64,000 bases of DNA from Deltaproteobacteria bacterium HGW-Deltaproteobacteria-8 (GCA_002840405.1 PHAR01000002.1:62001-126000), one strand, 5' to 3'; counted from the first letter of the stretch, positions 27,369-35,624 are shown. The notes: generated by a model not told the origin, from the letters alone. Program-made: numbers and translations.

Positions 27369-28220
27369 GTGAAAAGACTGACCATGCTCGTGGCCCTTGC
27401 CCTGACCCTGGCCCTGGGCGTTTTTGCCTGCGGCAACAGCAAGCAGGGCGAGAAAAAGGCCGACGGCACCCAGACCAGCCGGCTTGACGAGGTGAAGAAG
27501 CGCGGCGTGCTGGTGGCCGGAGTCAAGGACGCCACTCCGCCGTTCGGCTTCGTGGACGACTCGAAACAGCTCGCCGGGTTTGAGATCGACCTTCTGCAGC
27601 ACATTGCCAACAAGCTGGGCGTGAAGCTTGAGCTCAAGCCTGTGACTTCGTCCACGCGCATCCCCATGCTGACCCAGGGCTCGGTGGACATCATCGCCGC
27701 CACCATGACCCACAAGCAGGAGCGCGAGAGCCAGATCGACTTCACCATCACCTATTTCATGGACGGCCAGTCCCTGCTCGTGAAGAAGGGCAGCCCCATC
27801 AAGAGCGTCAAGGACCTCACGGGCAAGAAGGTCGGCACGGCCAAGGGCTCCACCTCCGAGAAGAACGTCATGGCGGCCAACCCCAAGGCCCAGGTGCTCT
27901 CGTTTGAGGACTATCCCCCGGCCTTCCTGGCGCTCAAGCAGGGCAAGGTCGTGGCCGTCACCACCGACGCCTCCATCCTGGTGGGCCTGAAGAACAAGGA
28001 CGAGAATCCCCAGGACTGGGAGATCGTGGGCGGCACCTTCAGCGAGGAGCCCTACGGCATGGGCGTGCCCCAGAACGACTCCAAGTTCCGCAACTTCGTG
28101 AACAACGCCCTGATCGACATGTGGCGCAGCGGCGAGTACGCCAAGGTCTACGAGAAGTGGATGGGACCCAAGACCAAGTACTACATACCGCTGACCTGGA
28201 AGATGACGCTTTGGCCCTAG
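27369..28220 (+). CDS. Amino-acid ABC transporter substrate-binding protein
   Basis: A 283-aa SBP_bac_3-type periplasmic binding protein with a lipoprotein-like leader (LALGVFAC, Cys at residue 18). The mature start SRLDEVKKRGVLVAGVKDAT and PPFGFVDD, FEIDLLQHIANKLG, and the TQGSVDIIAATMT region are family hallmarks. Start is GTG at 27369 with AAGGAG 5 bp upstream; a longer open frame upstream is ATPase DNA. Closest general type: Glu/Asp or Gln binding proteins. Confidence 0.93.
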   Translation: MKRLTMLVALALTLALGVFACGNSKQGEKKADGTQTSRLDEVKKRGVLVAGVKDATPPFGFVDDSKQLAGFEIDLLQHIANKLGVKLELKPVTSSTRIPMLTQGSVDIIAATMTHKQERESQIDFTITYFMDGQSLLVKKGSPIKSVKDLTGKKVGTAKGSTSEKNVMAANPKAQVLSFEDYPPAFLALKQGKVVAVTTDASILVGLKNKDENPQDWEIVGGTFSEEPYGMGVPQNDSKFRNFVNNALIDMWRSGEYAKVYEKWMGPKTKYYIPLTWKMTLWP

Positions 28221-28303
28221 GCCGGGCGGCTTCTTAACCCCTGTGTGATGCACTTGCGGGGCGCGGGCGACCGCGCCCCGCGTCCTTGATTGCGGAGAGC
28301 TGA

Positions 28304-29005
28304 GTGGGATATCAATTCGACTGGAGCCTGGTGCTCACGGGTGAGTACAGGGACTGGCTGCTCGACGGCTTTGTCCTGACGCTTAAGATCTCCGCCCTGG
28401 CGGGAGTCTGCGCTTTGGCCCTGGGCACGCTGGTGGCGGTCATGCGCCTGTCCCGCGTGAAGCCGCTCGAGTGGCTCAGCCTGGCCTTCACTGAGTTCTT
28501 CCGCAACACCCCGCTGCTGGTTCAGATCTTCTTCTGGTACTTCGGCAGCGAGGCCTTTCTGCCCAAGGCCGTGAACGTGTGGCTCTACAAGCAGGACTTC
28601 GAGTTCGCGGCGGGCACCATTGCGCTTACGGTGTATTCCTCGGCCTTCATCGCCGAGGAGCTGCGCTCGGGCGTGTTCTCCATCCCCAAGAACCAGCTGG
28701 AGGCCTCGCGGGCCACAGGCCTGAACTTCCTGCAGGCCTACCGCTACGTGATCCTGCCCCAGGCCTTCCGCATCGTCATCCCGCCGCTCATCTCGCAGCT
28801 GCTGAACCTGCTCAAGAACTCGTCGTTGGTCATGACCATCGGCGTCATGGAGCTCACCTACCAGGCGCGGCAGGTGGAGTCCTTCACCTTCCACGGGTTC
28901 GAGGCCTTCACCGTGGCGACCCTGCTGTATCTGGCCGTGTCCCTCAGCGTCTCCTTTGCCATCACCATGTACAACAAGCATTTCCTGCATCAGCTCAGGT
29001 ACTAG
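28304..29005 (+). CDS. Amino-acid ABC transporter permease 1
   Basis: A 233-aa HisM/GlnP-type permease. About five TM segments and the EAA-type cytoplasmic loop (EASRATGLNFLQAYRYVILPQAF) that contacts the ATPase. Start is GTG at 28304, six bp after GGAG. It lies 83 bp after the binding protein, in the same operon. Confidence 0.93.
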   Translation: MGYQFDWSLVLTGEYRDWLLDGFVLTLKISALAGVCALALGTLVAVMRLSRVKPLEWLSLAFTEFFRNTPLLVQIFFWYFGSEAFLPKAVNVWLYKQDFEFAAGTIALTVYSSAFIAEELRSGVFSIPKNQLEASRATGLNFLQAYRYVILPQAFRIVIPPLISQLLNLLKNSSLVMTIGVMELTYQARQVESFTFHGFEAFTVATLLYLAVSLSVSFAITMYNKHFLHQLRY

Positions 29006-29015
29006 GCAGGCCTCC

Positions 29016-29711
29016 ATGCGCTGGGACATCGTCTACAACAACCTGGACTACCTGCTCTGGGGCAGCTTCCCCAACGGGCCGCTGGGCGGCATCGCCGCGA
29101 GCATCATGCTGGCCGTGCTGGGCATCTTCGGGGCCTTCTGGCTGGGCCTGGGCTTCGGGCTCATGCGCCTGTCCAACAGCCGCATCCTGCGCGCCGTGGC
29201 CATGGTCTACGTGGAGGTCATCCGCGGCACGCCGCTGTTGATGCTCATCTTCTGGTTCTATTTCCTCGGGCCGGTGGTCTTCAACTACAACCTGCCGGAG
29301 TTTCAGAGCGCGCTCATGGCCTTTGTGGTGTTCACCGGGGCCTTTGTGGCCGAGATCGTGCGCGCCGGGGTCAACGCCCTGCCCGGTGGGCAGATGGAGG
29401 CCGCGCGCGGCGCCGGGCTGACCCGCTTCCAGGCCATGCGCTATGTCATCCTGCCCCAGGCCCTGCGCAACATGATCCCGTCTTTCGTGAACCAGTTCGT
29501 GAGCCTGACCAAGGACACCTCGCTGGCCTACATCATCGGCGTGAACGAGCTGACCAAGGCCGCCACGCAGATCAACAACCGCGAGGTGGTGGCCCCGGCC
29601 GAGATCTTCCTGGCCATCGCCGTGCTCTATTTCCTCATCTGCTGGGTGCTCACCGCCTTCAGCCGGCGCATGGAGCGCCACCTGGCGCGCTACCAGGCCA
29701 GGGGCCGCTGA
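29016..29711 (+). CDS. Amino-acid ABC transporter permease 2
   Basis: A 231-aa permease, paralogous to permease 1, with EAA loop EAARGAGLTRFQAMRYVILP and about five TM segments. The pair would form the membrane heterodimer. Its TGA overlaps the deoC ATG by one base (TGATG), so deoC is translated from the same message. Confidence 0.93.
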   Translation: MRWDIVYNNLDYLLWGSFPNGPLGGIAASIMLAVLGIFGAFWLGLGFGLMRLSNSRILRAVAMVYVEVIRGTPLLMLIFWFYFLGPVVFNYNLPEFQSALMAFVVFTGAFVAEIVRAGVNALPGGQMEAARGAGLTRFQAMRYVILPQALRNMIPSFVNQFVSLTKDTSLAYIIGVNELTKAATQINNREVVAPAEIFLAIAVLYFLICWVLTAFSRRMERHLARYQARGR

Positions 29712-30409
29712 TGGCCGCGCCAATGAACGAGCCGCCCCTGACCCCGGCTGCCCTGGCCGCCTGCATCGACCACACCCTGCTCAAGCCTGACGCCACGCCT
29801 GCGGACATCGAGCGGCTCTGCGCCCAGGCCGTGCGCTTCGGCTTCAAGGCCGTGTGCGTGAACCCCTGGCACCTGTCCCTGGCTGTGCGCTGCCTGCGCA
29901 ACAGCGCGCCTGCGGCCATCACCGTGGCCGGGTTTCCGCTGGGCGCCTCGCAGACCCTGGTCAAGGCCCGCGAGGCCGGTCTGGCTGTGGAGCAGGGCGC
30001 GGCCGAGGTGGACATGGTGCTGAACATCGGCGCGCTCAAGGCCGGGGAAATGGCCCTGGTGCGCCAGGATATTTTCGAGGTGGTGCAGGCCTGCGGGCCC
30101 GCCCCGGTCAAGGTCATCCTGGAGACCTGCCTGCTCACCGACGCCGAAAAGGAGCTGGCCTGCCGCCTGGCCGTGGATGCTGGAGCGGCCTTCGTCAAGA
30201 CCAGCACGGGCTTTTCTTCCGGCGGGGCCACCGAGGCTGACGTGCGCCTGCTGCGCAGCATTGTGGGGCCGCAGATAGGCGTCAAGGCCAGCGGCGGGAT
30301 CAGGACATTGGACGACGCCCTGCGCCTGCTGGCCGCCGGGGCCGACCGTCTCGGGGCCTCGGCCTCGGTGCGGATGATCACCGAACTGACCACAGGAGGC
30401 GGCGCGTGA
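29711..30409 (+). CDS. deoC: Deoxyribose-phosphate aldolase
   Basis: A 232-aa TIM-barrel aldolase. Key parts: IDHTLLKPDAT, the Asp region VDMVLNIGALK, the Schiff-base Lys in FVKTSTGF and the second Lys in GVKASGGIR. It cleaves 2-deoxyribose 5-phosphate to glyceraldehyde 3-phosphate and acetaldehyde. Its place between an amino-acid transporter and a cobalamin gene is odd. The ATG overlaps the preceding stop, and its own stop overlaps the next GTG. Confidence 0.95.
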   Translation: MAAPMNEPPLTPAALAACIDHTLLKPDATPADIERLCAQAVRFGFKAVCVNPWHLSLAVRCLRNSAPAAITVAGFPLGASQTLVKAREAGLAVEQGAAEVDMVLNIGALKAGEMALVRQDIFEVVQACGPAPVKVILETCLLTDAEKELACRLAVDAGAAFVKTSTGFSSGGATEADVRLLRSIVGPQIGVKASGGIRTLDDALRLLAAGADRLGASASVRMITELTTGGGA

Positions 30410-31068
30410 GCGGACCAGAGATTGCGGACATCCGCCTGGGCCAGGACATCGAGGCCGAAAGCATGCGCATCATCGAGTCCGAGGTGCCGGAGCCCAGGCC
30501 CTTTGCCGGCGGCGAGTGGCTTGTCGTGCGGCGCATGATCCACACCACCGCGGACTTTGGCCTGCTGGACCTGGTGCGCTTCCATCCCCTGGCTGTGGAG
30601 GCGGGCAAACGCGCCCTGGCCGCAGGCTGCACCCTGGTCACGGATACGGAGATGGCCCGCGCGGGCATCCCGGACCGGCGCATGAACGCGCTTTCCTGCA
30701 CGGTGCGTTGCCTCATGCGCGACCCCGAGGTCCTGGCCCTGTCCCAGGCCCAGGGCTCGACCCGCGCCCGCGCCGCCGTTGATTTCGCGGTGGAGACAAT
30801 CGCCCCGCCGCAGGGCCCCGCCATCTGGGTCATCGGCAACGCGCCCACGGCCCTGTTGCGCCTGCTGGAGCATGTGGAGGCCGGGCGCGCCGAGCCTGCG
30901 CTCATCGTCGGCATGCCCGTGGGCTTCGTCAACGCGGCGGAGTCCAAGGCCCTGCTCATGGCCCAGTCAAAGATCCCCTACATCGCCATCGAGGGCCGCA
31001 AGGGCGGCTCTGCCCTGGCCGCCAGCGTCATCAACGCCCTGGCCGAGATGGTGCTCTCCGCCAAATGA
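30406..31068 (+). CDS. cbiC: Precorrin-8X methylmutase (CbiC/CobH)
   Basis: A 220-aa enzyme that moves the C-11 methyl group to C-12 to form (cob)hydrogenobyrinate-type intermediates in cobalamin synthesis. The catalytic His is in MIHTTADFG; TDTEMARAGI and GMPVGFVNAAESK are also conserved. Start GTG overlaps the deoC stop (GTGA). It is separated from other cob/cbi genes, which is unusual; cobalamin riboswitch control is not visible at this locus. Confidence 0.94.
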   Translation: MSGPEIADIRLGQDIEAESMRIIESEVPEPRPFAGGEWLVVRRMIHTTADFGLLDLVRFHPLAVEAGKRALAAGCTLVTDTEMARAGIPDRRMNALSCTVRCLMRDPEVLALSQAQGSTRARAAVDFAVETIAPPQGPAIWVIGNAPTALLRLLEHVEAGRAEPALIVGMPVGFVNAAESKALLMAQSKIPYIAIEGRKGGSALAASVINALAEMVLSAK

Positions 31069-31085
31069 CTTCCCTGGAGGTGCGC

Positions 31086-31526
31086 ATGAAACTGCATCTG
31101 TCCACCGTCACCCTGGGCGTGGCCGACCTGGCCCGGTCCCGCGCCTTCTACGAGCAGGGCATGGGCCTCGTGCCTTCCAGCGCCAGCAATGAGCAGATCG
31201 GCTTCTACCAGTGCGGGCTCACGGTGCTGGCCTTGTACCCGCGCCAGGAGCTCGCCGAGGACGCCTGCCTGCCCCCCGAACGCGTGGGCCGGGCCGGACT
31301 CTTCGACGGCGTGACCCTGGCCTGCAACTGCGCCACCCGCGAGGCCGTGGACCAGCTCATGGCCCGGGCCGCTGCCGCCGGAGCGAGGATCGCCAAGCCC
31401 GCCCAGGAGGCTTTCTGGGGCGGCTATTCCGGCTATTTCGAGGACCCCGACGGGCACCTCTGGGAGGCCGTCAACGTGCCTTTCTTCGAGCATGGCCAAG
31501 CGGGCAATCTCATTCTGCCCAAATAG
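31086..31526 (+). CDS. VOC (glyoxalase/bleomycin-resistance) family protein
   Basis: A 146-aa single-domain or two-module VOC protein: KLHLSTVTLGVADLARSRAF, FYEQGMGLV and the C-terminal YFEDPDGHLWEAVN, with Glu and His positions expected for metal binding. The substrate cannot be read. ATG 31086 has GGAGG 6 bp upstream; ATG 31065, overlapping the cbiC stop, is the alternative. Confidence 0.85.
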   Translation: MKLHLSTVTLGVADLARSRAFYEQGMGLVPSSASNEQIGFYQCGLTVLALYPRQELAEDACLPPERVGRAGLFDGVTLACNCATREAVDQLMARAAAAGARIAKPAQEAFWGGYSGYFEDPDGHLWEAVNVPFFEHGQAGNLILPK

Positions 31527-31556
31527 CGCGCACTTCATTTCCTGGGGGAAAACCAC

Positions 31557-32351
31557 ATGACGAGCCAACGCACGCGCCTTTTGACCCGCACGGCGCTGTT
31601 CCTGTTTCTGTCCGTCCTGTTCTGCGTCGGCTGCGCTGGCGGCCAGCCCCGACCCTTTGGCGGGGCGGACATGACCGGGCCATCGCGGCAGCTGTTGCTC
31701 GTCACGGCCGAGGGCTGGGACTCCACCAGCGGGGAGCTGCGCTGGTTCGAGCGCGCTGGGGCCGGAGCGGAGTGGATCGCCGTGGGTGGGCCTGTGCCCG
31801 TGAACCTGGGCCGCAAGGGCCTGGGCTGGGGGCGGGGTCTGCACGGCCTGGCCCTGGGGCCGGGGCCGGTGAAGCGTGAGGGCGACGGCCGCGCGCCAGC
31901 CGGGCTGTTCGAGCTGGGCACGGGCTTCGCCTACGACCCGGCAGAGGTCGGGCCAGCGCGCCTGCCCCTGCTGCGCGCGGACGCGGACCTGGTCTGCGTG
32001 GACGACGGCGCCTCGCGCAGCTACAATCGGTTCGTCCAAAAGAGCGTTGTGCCCGCGCCGGACTGGACCAGCGCCGAGGACATACTCCGCGCTGACGGCC
32101 AGTACCGCCTGGGCGCGCTGGTGCGGCACAACATGGACCCTGCGGTGCCGGGCGGCGGCTCCTGCATCTTCCTGCATATCTGGCGTGGCCAGGGCATGGC
32201 CACGTCCGGCTGCACCAGCATGGCCCCGGAGGCCATGCTCGAGCTGCTGCGCTGGCTGGATGCCGACCGCGCCCCGGTGCTGGCGCAGGTGCCGCGCCTG
32301 GAGCTTGAGCGCTACGGGCCGTCCTGGCACCTGCCGGTGCTCGGCCAATGA
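31557..32351 (+). CDS. L,D-transpeptidase-like (YkuD-related) lipoprotein
   Basis: A 264-aa exported protein. Lipobox VGCAGG follows a hydrophobic leader (FLFLSVLFCVG). The C-terminal half has HIWRGQGMATSGCTSM, which resembles the YkuD catalytic His-Cys block of the ErfK/YbiS-related group (COG3786 type). It would act on peptidoglycan in the periplasm. Starts 30 bp after the VOC gene. Confidence 0.78.
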   Translation: MTSQRTRLLTRTALFLFLSVLFCVGCAGGQPRPFGGADMTGPSRQLLLVTAEGWDSTSGELRWFERAGAGAEWIAVGGPVPVNLGRKGLGWGRGLHGLALGPGPVKREGDGRAPAGLFELGTGFAYDPAEVGPARLPLLRADADLVCVDDGASRSYNRFVQKSVVPAPDWTSAEDILRADGQYRLGALVRHNMDPAVPGGGSCIFLHIWRGQGMATSGCTSMAPEAMLELLRWLDADRAPVLAQVPRLELERYGPSWHLPVLGQ

Positions 32352-32417
32352 CCGTTGGCCCGTAACCGCCGGACGTCTTCGCAGAGATTTCGCCAGAATC
32401 TGAACAGGAGCGCCGCC

Positions 32418-33005
32418 ATGAGCGAGCCCAAGACAGAGCGCCAGGACATCGCCCTGGTCATCATCGACATGCAGAACGATTTCGTGCTGCCCGGCGCACC
32501 GGCCTGCGTGGCCGGGGCCCTGGCCACGGTGCCGGTGATCCGGCAACTGCTGGACCAGGCCAGGGGCGCCGGCTGGCCCGTGTTCCACGTGCACCGTGAG
32601 CACCGGCCCGACGGCAGCGATGCCGAGGCCTTCCGCCGCGCGCTTTTTGCCCAGGGACGGGGCATCTGCGTGTCCGGAACGCCGGGCGCGGACATCGTGC
32701 CGGAGTTGGCCCCGCTGCCCGGCGAGCACCGCATCGTCAAGCGCCGCTTCAGCGGCTTTCTGGGCACGCAGCTCGACCTTGTGCTGCGCCGCCTGGGCGT
32801 TTCAACCCTGGTGCTGGCGGGCACCCAGTACCCCAACTGCATCCGGGGCACGGCCGTGGACGGCTTAAGCCTCGACTACCGGGTCATTGTGGTCACGGAC
32901 GCCTGCTCGGCCCAGGCCGAGGCCGTGGCCCAGGCCAACATCTTTGATCTCGCCAACATGGGCGTGGTCTGCGTGCCGCTGCAAGACCTCACCGGAGTGT
33001 TGTAG
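32418..33005 (+). CDS. Isochorismatase-family cysteine hydrolase
   Basis: A 195-aa alpha/beta hydrolase with the family catalytic triad: Asp in IIDMQNDF, Lys in IVKRRFSGF, and Cys in QYPNCIRGTA. Close relatives include nicotinamidase and ureidoacrylate-type amidohydrolases; the exact substrate is not fixed by the motifs. RBS CAGGAG. Last gene of the rightward run, ending before a terminator shared with the convergent gene. Confidence 0.88.
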   Translation: MSEPKTERQDIALVIIDMQNDFVLPGAPACVAGALATVPVIRQLLDQARGAGWPVFHVHREHRPDGSDAEAFRRALFAQGRGICVSGTPGADIVPELAPLPGEHRIVKRRFSGFLGTQLDLVLRRLGVSTLVLAGTQYPNCIRGTAVDGLSLDYRVIVVTDACSAQAEAVAQANIFDLANMGVVCVPLQDLTGVL

Positions 33006-33032
33006 GCCCAGGCAACTCGCCGCAAGCCAACG

Positions 33033-33067
33033 AAAAGGGCGGCCCCCCTGGTTGGGAGGAGCCGCCC
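33033..33067 (-). terminator. Terminator between convergent genes
   Basis: GGGCGGC (33037-33043) pairs with GCCGCCC (33061-33067); TTTTCG follows on the minus strand. It lies 29 bp past the ZraP-like gene on that strand. Confidence 0.6.
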
Positions 33068-33095
33068 GTGTTGAGCGAATCTTGATGGAAAAAGC

Positions 33096-33758
33096 TTAGT
33101 TCGTGGTCGCGGCGTTGTGGGGCATTGCGCCGACAGCTCCGCCAGTCATGCCAGCACCCATTCCGGCGCCCATGTTAGCACCAGGGCCAGCACCCATTCC
33201 GGCGCCAGGGCCGTTTGCCGCGCCGTGGGCCATGCCGCCGTTCATCTGGCTCATCATCTGCTCCATCATGGCGCATTTCATGCCGCCGCCAGCCATCATG
33301 CCACCAGACATCATGCCGGGGCCCATGGGCGCGGTGCGCAGGCCGGTCTCCTTGACCAGGCGCGCGCGGAACGTGCCGTTCTCCATCAGCATCTTGGCGT
33401 TCAGGTCGGCGATTTCACGGATGACGGCCTTGGCCTTGCCGGAGTCGCCGTTGCCAGCGGCGTTCAGGGCCTCCAGCTCAAGGCTCTTGGCGTACATGCT
33501 CTGGCGCAGGGGGAACAAGGCGTCGCGGTGCGCGTTCATGATGGTCCGGGCAAGCTCCTGCTTTTCCGGGGAGAGTCCGGCCAGGCCCATCTGGCCGGGC
33601 ATGGAGCCGGGCATGGAGCCGTGGAGAGCCTGAGCCGCGTGGGCCGGCATGGCCGGGGCGGCCTTGGACGTGTTCGGGGCCTCTGCCGCCATGGCCAGGG
33701 AGGAAGACAGGACCAGGGCAGTGCAGGTGGCGGCGAGGATCTTGGGGAAGCGCTTCAT
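33096..33758 (-). CDS. ZraP/Spy-like periplasmic protein with Met/Gly-rich tail
   Basis: A 220-aa exported protein. The signal peptide (KILAATCTALVLSSSLAMAAE) is followed by a helical LTXXQ/ZraP-type core, LSPEKQELARTIMNAHRDAL and ALNAAGNGDSGKAKAVIREI, around residues 60-135. The last 75 residues are Met/Gly/Ala-rich (MMSGGMMAGGGMKCAMMEQMM, shortened here) and could bind soft metals such as copper. ZraP-type proteins are zinc- or stress-responsive periplasmic chaperones. Its signal peptide is nearly the same as that of the next gene. Confidence 0.82.
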   Translation of the reverse strand: MKRFPKILAATCTALVLSSSLAMAAEAPNTSKAAPAMPAHAAQALHGSMPGSMPGQMGLAGLSPEKQELARTIMNAHRDALFPLRQSMYAKSLELEALNAAGNGDSGKAKAVIREIADLNAKMLMENGTFRARLVKETGLRTAPMGPGMMSGGMMAGGGMKCAMMEQMMSQMNGGMAHGAANGPGAGMGAGPGANMGAGMGAGMTGGAVGAMPHNAATTN

Positions 33759-33862
33759 GCGGTGTGCTCTCTTGGGTTAATGGTTCAAGCCAGGCAGCCT
33801 TGGCTGGTTCAACTCTCCGGCAGCGGGATGACCCAATGGTCGGAGCGGGCCCTTATCGCACA

Positions 33863-33904
33863 ACAACAATCGGCGGCGTCCGGAAGGGCACCGCCGATTG
33901 TTGT
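33863..33904 (-). terminator. Hairpin after the GYGHM-repeat gene
   Basis: A 14-bp perfect stem (33863-33876 with 33891-33904), 14-nt loop, starting 12 bp past the stop. The U-run is poor (TTGTGCG), so it may stabilise mRNA more than terminate. Confidence 0.55.
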
Positions 33905-33915
33905 ATGTTCAACAG

Positions 33916-34260
33916 TTAGTATGTGCGGTCCGAGGAGCCCATGTGGCCGTCATAGCCCTGGCCCATGTGGCCGTAGCCGTTTCCGCCCATGTGGCCGTAG
34001 CCGTCCTGGTGCATGCTCTCAAAGTCCGCCTGGCTCATGTGGCCGTAGCCGTTTCCGCCCATGTGGCCGTAGCCTTCGGCTCTCATGTGGCCGAAACCGA
34101 TCTGGCCCATGTAGCCGGAAGCCGTGTCCATCATGTGCTGCCAGGGGGTGGTCTGGTTGGCGTCAGGTTGGGTGGTCACCGTCTCGGCGGCAAGGGCCAG
34201 GGAGGCGGTCAGGGCAAGGGCGGCAACGGTGGCGGCGAGGATCTTCGAAGTGCGGTTCAT
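33916..34260 (-). CDS. Exported GYGHM-repeat (His/Met-rich) small protein
   Basis: A 114-aa protein with a clear signal peptide (KILAATVAALALTASLALAAE). The mature part contains repeated GYGHMGGNGYGHM units (twice, 25 residues apart) and further GHM triplets, plus HMM and MHQ. I count at least eight His and ten Met in about 70 residues, which suggests metal binding, most likely copper, by inference. The underlying DNA has a 75-bp-spaced duplication. RBS AAGGAGAAATCTC. No family recognised. Confidence 0.75.
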   Translation of the reverse strand: MNRTSKILAATVAALALTASLALAAETVTTQPDANQTTPWQHMMDTASGYMGQIGFGHMRAEGYGHMGGNGYGHMSQADFESMHQDGYGHMGGNGYGHMGQGYDGHMGSSDRTY

Positions 34261-34327
34261 GAGATTTCTCCTTTGTCTTGTCTTCCTGCCAGGGGGGCGG
34301 GATGACGACTTGGTTATCTCTACCAAA

Positions 34328-34342
34328 GCATATGCTGTGCCA
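34328..34342 (-). promoter_or_regulatory. Weak sigma-54-like site before the GYGHM gene
   Basis: On the minus strand TGGCACAGCATATGC has GG-N10-GC spacing, with a good -24 and an imperfect -12. It lies 68 bp upstream of the ATG. E. coli zraP is sigma-54 dependent, which makes this worth noting, but one mismatch and a competing sigma-70 site lower confidence. Confidence 0.3.
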
Positions 34343-34346
34343 ACAA

Positions 34347-34375
34347 ATATAATCTATTATTCAGGCATGTTGCAA
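34347..34375 (-). promoter_or_regulatory. Sigma-70-like promoter of the GYGHM gene
   Basis: On the minus strand TTGCAA (34370-34375), 17 bp, TTATAT (34347-34352) in an AT-rich patch about 90 bp upstream of the ATG. The remaining 34376-34509 holds nothing I recognise. Confidence 0.5.
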
Positions 34376-34509
34376 TATTGTTTGAAACGGCCTGTGCAAC
34401 CCTGTGCATATATACGACTAATATGGGCGGATATGCTGCTGCACTTGTGCAGCGTTTGGCACAAGAGTCTTTCAGCCGGGAGGGCGGGGCGGTTTGGGGT
34501 GGCCGCACG

Positions 34510-34553
34510 AAAAAAAGCCCCCATCCGGCTTGTCACCGGACAGGGGCTTTGTC
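34510..34553 (-). terminator. Terminator copy 1 (orphan membrane gene)
   Basis: AAAGCCCC (34514-34521) pairs with GGGGCTTT (34543-34550), with an inner CCGG pair; seven T follow on the minus strand. Nearly the same sequence recurs at 35585-35624. Confidence 0.85.
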
Positions 34554-34561
34554 ATGTCAGG

Positions 34562-35497
34562 CTATGGCGCAGGTGGGGAGTTGGTCGGCTTGTTCCCATT
34601 GAGAGCGCCAACGTGGTCGGCGGGGCCGGAAGGCTGTGGTTCGCTGGGTATGCCCAACAGTGCGGAGGCCTGCTTGGCAATGGCGGTTGACATCATCTGT
34701 TCCGAGAACCCACAGAGCAGGCCCACGAGCACTGCAATCTCAACGATGTATGAGAACATCAACGTGGATTTGTTGCCGATGTTCACCTGCGTGAAGTTGA
34801 GGACGCAGGCCAGTCCTACGATCATAGTCTGTATTCCAGTGTAGGAGAGCCTGACAATGAACCAGTTCCTCTCCCGCTCAACCTTGACGAGATCTTCAAA
34901 TGACAATTCCGTTTTTCGGGTGCCGTAGGAGACGAATGCGCCAGCCATTGACGCAGACCACGCGAAAGCGAACTGGCTTAAGAGTATGAAGTCAATGAAC
35001 ACTGGCCAGTTGAGGTGCGCCAGGTAGCGGAAGATCATGCCGCATGTGGCGGTAACTGCGCCAAGGATTAGCGCCCATCGGCCCAGGCTGCTCAAGTGCC
35101 GGAGTTTGACTCTGCTGGCCTCACAGCCGATGATTTCTTCTTTCAGGCTCAGCAAGGCGCGTCTTGCGACGTTGGTCTGTGCATATTGGCCGGTCAACCC
35201 GGCCTGGGCAACGGTGTAGAGTGTCTGCAGGTACCGGGGGAATCGCTGACTGTAGTTTGGGAATAGTGCGCGTATGGTTGCCAGGACGCGTTCAATTTCA
35301 GCTTTGAGCTCGACCTGGTCGTCGGGCACGTCCGAGGCCATAGGTTTATTCAGGTCCACGCCAATCGCATGGTCGTCCACGACATTGGCCTGGGGCGGGG
35401 GTGCTGGTGGAAGCACTGGCGCAAGCAAAATAGTGAGGCCAGTGCGCGTTTTCGACTCATCAAGTTCGTATCCGACAATGAAGGCTCCATTTGGCAT
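34562..35497 (-). CDS. Unknown membrane protein with about four TM segments
   Basis: A 311-aa protein. Residues 1-130 are soluble (LKAEIERVLATIRALFPNY; YLQTLYTVAQAGLTGQYAQT), then four TM segments: WALILGAVTATCGMIFRYLA, FIDFILLSQFAFAWSASMAG, VRLSYTGIQTMIVGLACVLN and FSYIVEIAVLVGLLCGFSEQ. It has no signal peptide; the C-terminus is Pro/Ser-rich. Its base composition is visibly less G+C-rich than its neighbours, and it is flanked by duplicate terminators, which suggests acquisition. RBS CAGGAGAACC. I do not recognise a family; a membrane effector or sensor is possible but unsupported. Confidence 0.75.
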   Translation of the reverse strand: MPNGAFIVGYELDESKTRTGLTILLAPVLPPAPPPQANVVDDHAIGVDLNKPMASDVPDDQVELKAEIERVLATIRALFPNYSQRFPRYLQTLYTVAQAGLTGQYAQTNVARRALLSLKEEIIGCEASRVKLRHLSSLGRWALILGAVTATCGMIFRYLAHLNWPVFIDFILLSQFAFAWSASMAGAFVSYGTRKTELSFEDLVKVERERNWFIVRLSYTGIQTMIVGLACVLNFTQVNIGNKSTLMFSYIVEIAVLVGLLCGFSEQMMSTAIAKQASALLGIPSEPQPSGPADHVGALNGNKPTNSPPAP

Positions 35498-35584
35498 ATG
35501 GTTCTCCTGTTGTCATGTTGCTGATGATAGTTGCCATGCTATTATATAAATCATTTTGTATCAACAACTAGTTTTGAATAACGC

Positions 35585-35624
35585 AAAAAAGCCCCCGCCC
35601 GGCGTACCGGACAGGGGCTTTGTC
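35585..35624 (-). terminator. Terminator copy 2 (serA)
   Basis: AAAGCCCCC (35588-35596) pairs with the AGGGGCTTT at 35613-35621; six T follow on the minus strand. Sequence closely matches the copy at 34511-34553. It ends the serA transcript. Confidence 0.85.

Noticed and set aside
33759-33862. Sigma-54-like GG-N10-GC before the ZraP-like gene
   Set aside because: Only the GG and GC dinucleotides match; the flanking -24 and -12 bases do not.
33960-34110. Possible CRISPR or satellite array
   Set aside because: The repeats are in phase with the GYGHM coding frame and have no regular spacers; they are protein-coding repeats.
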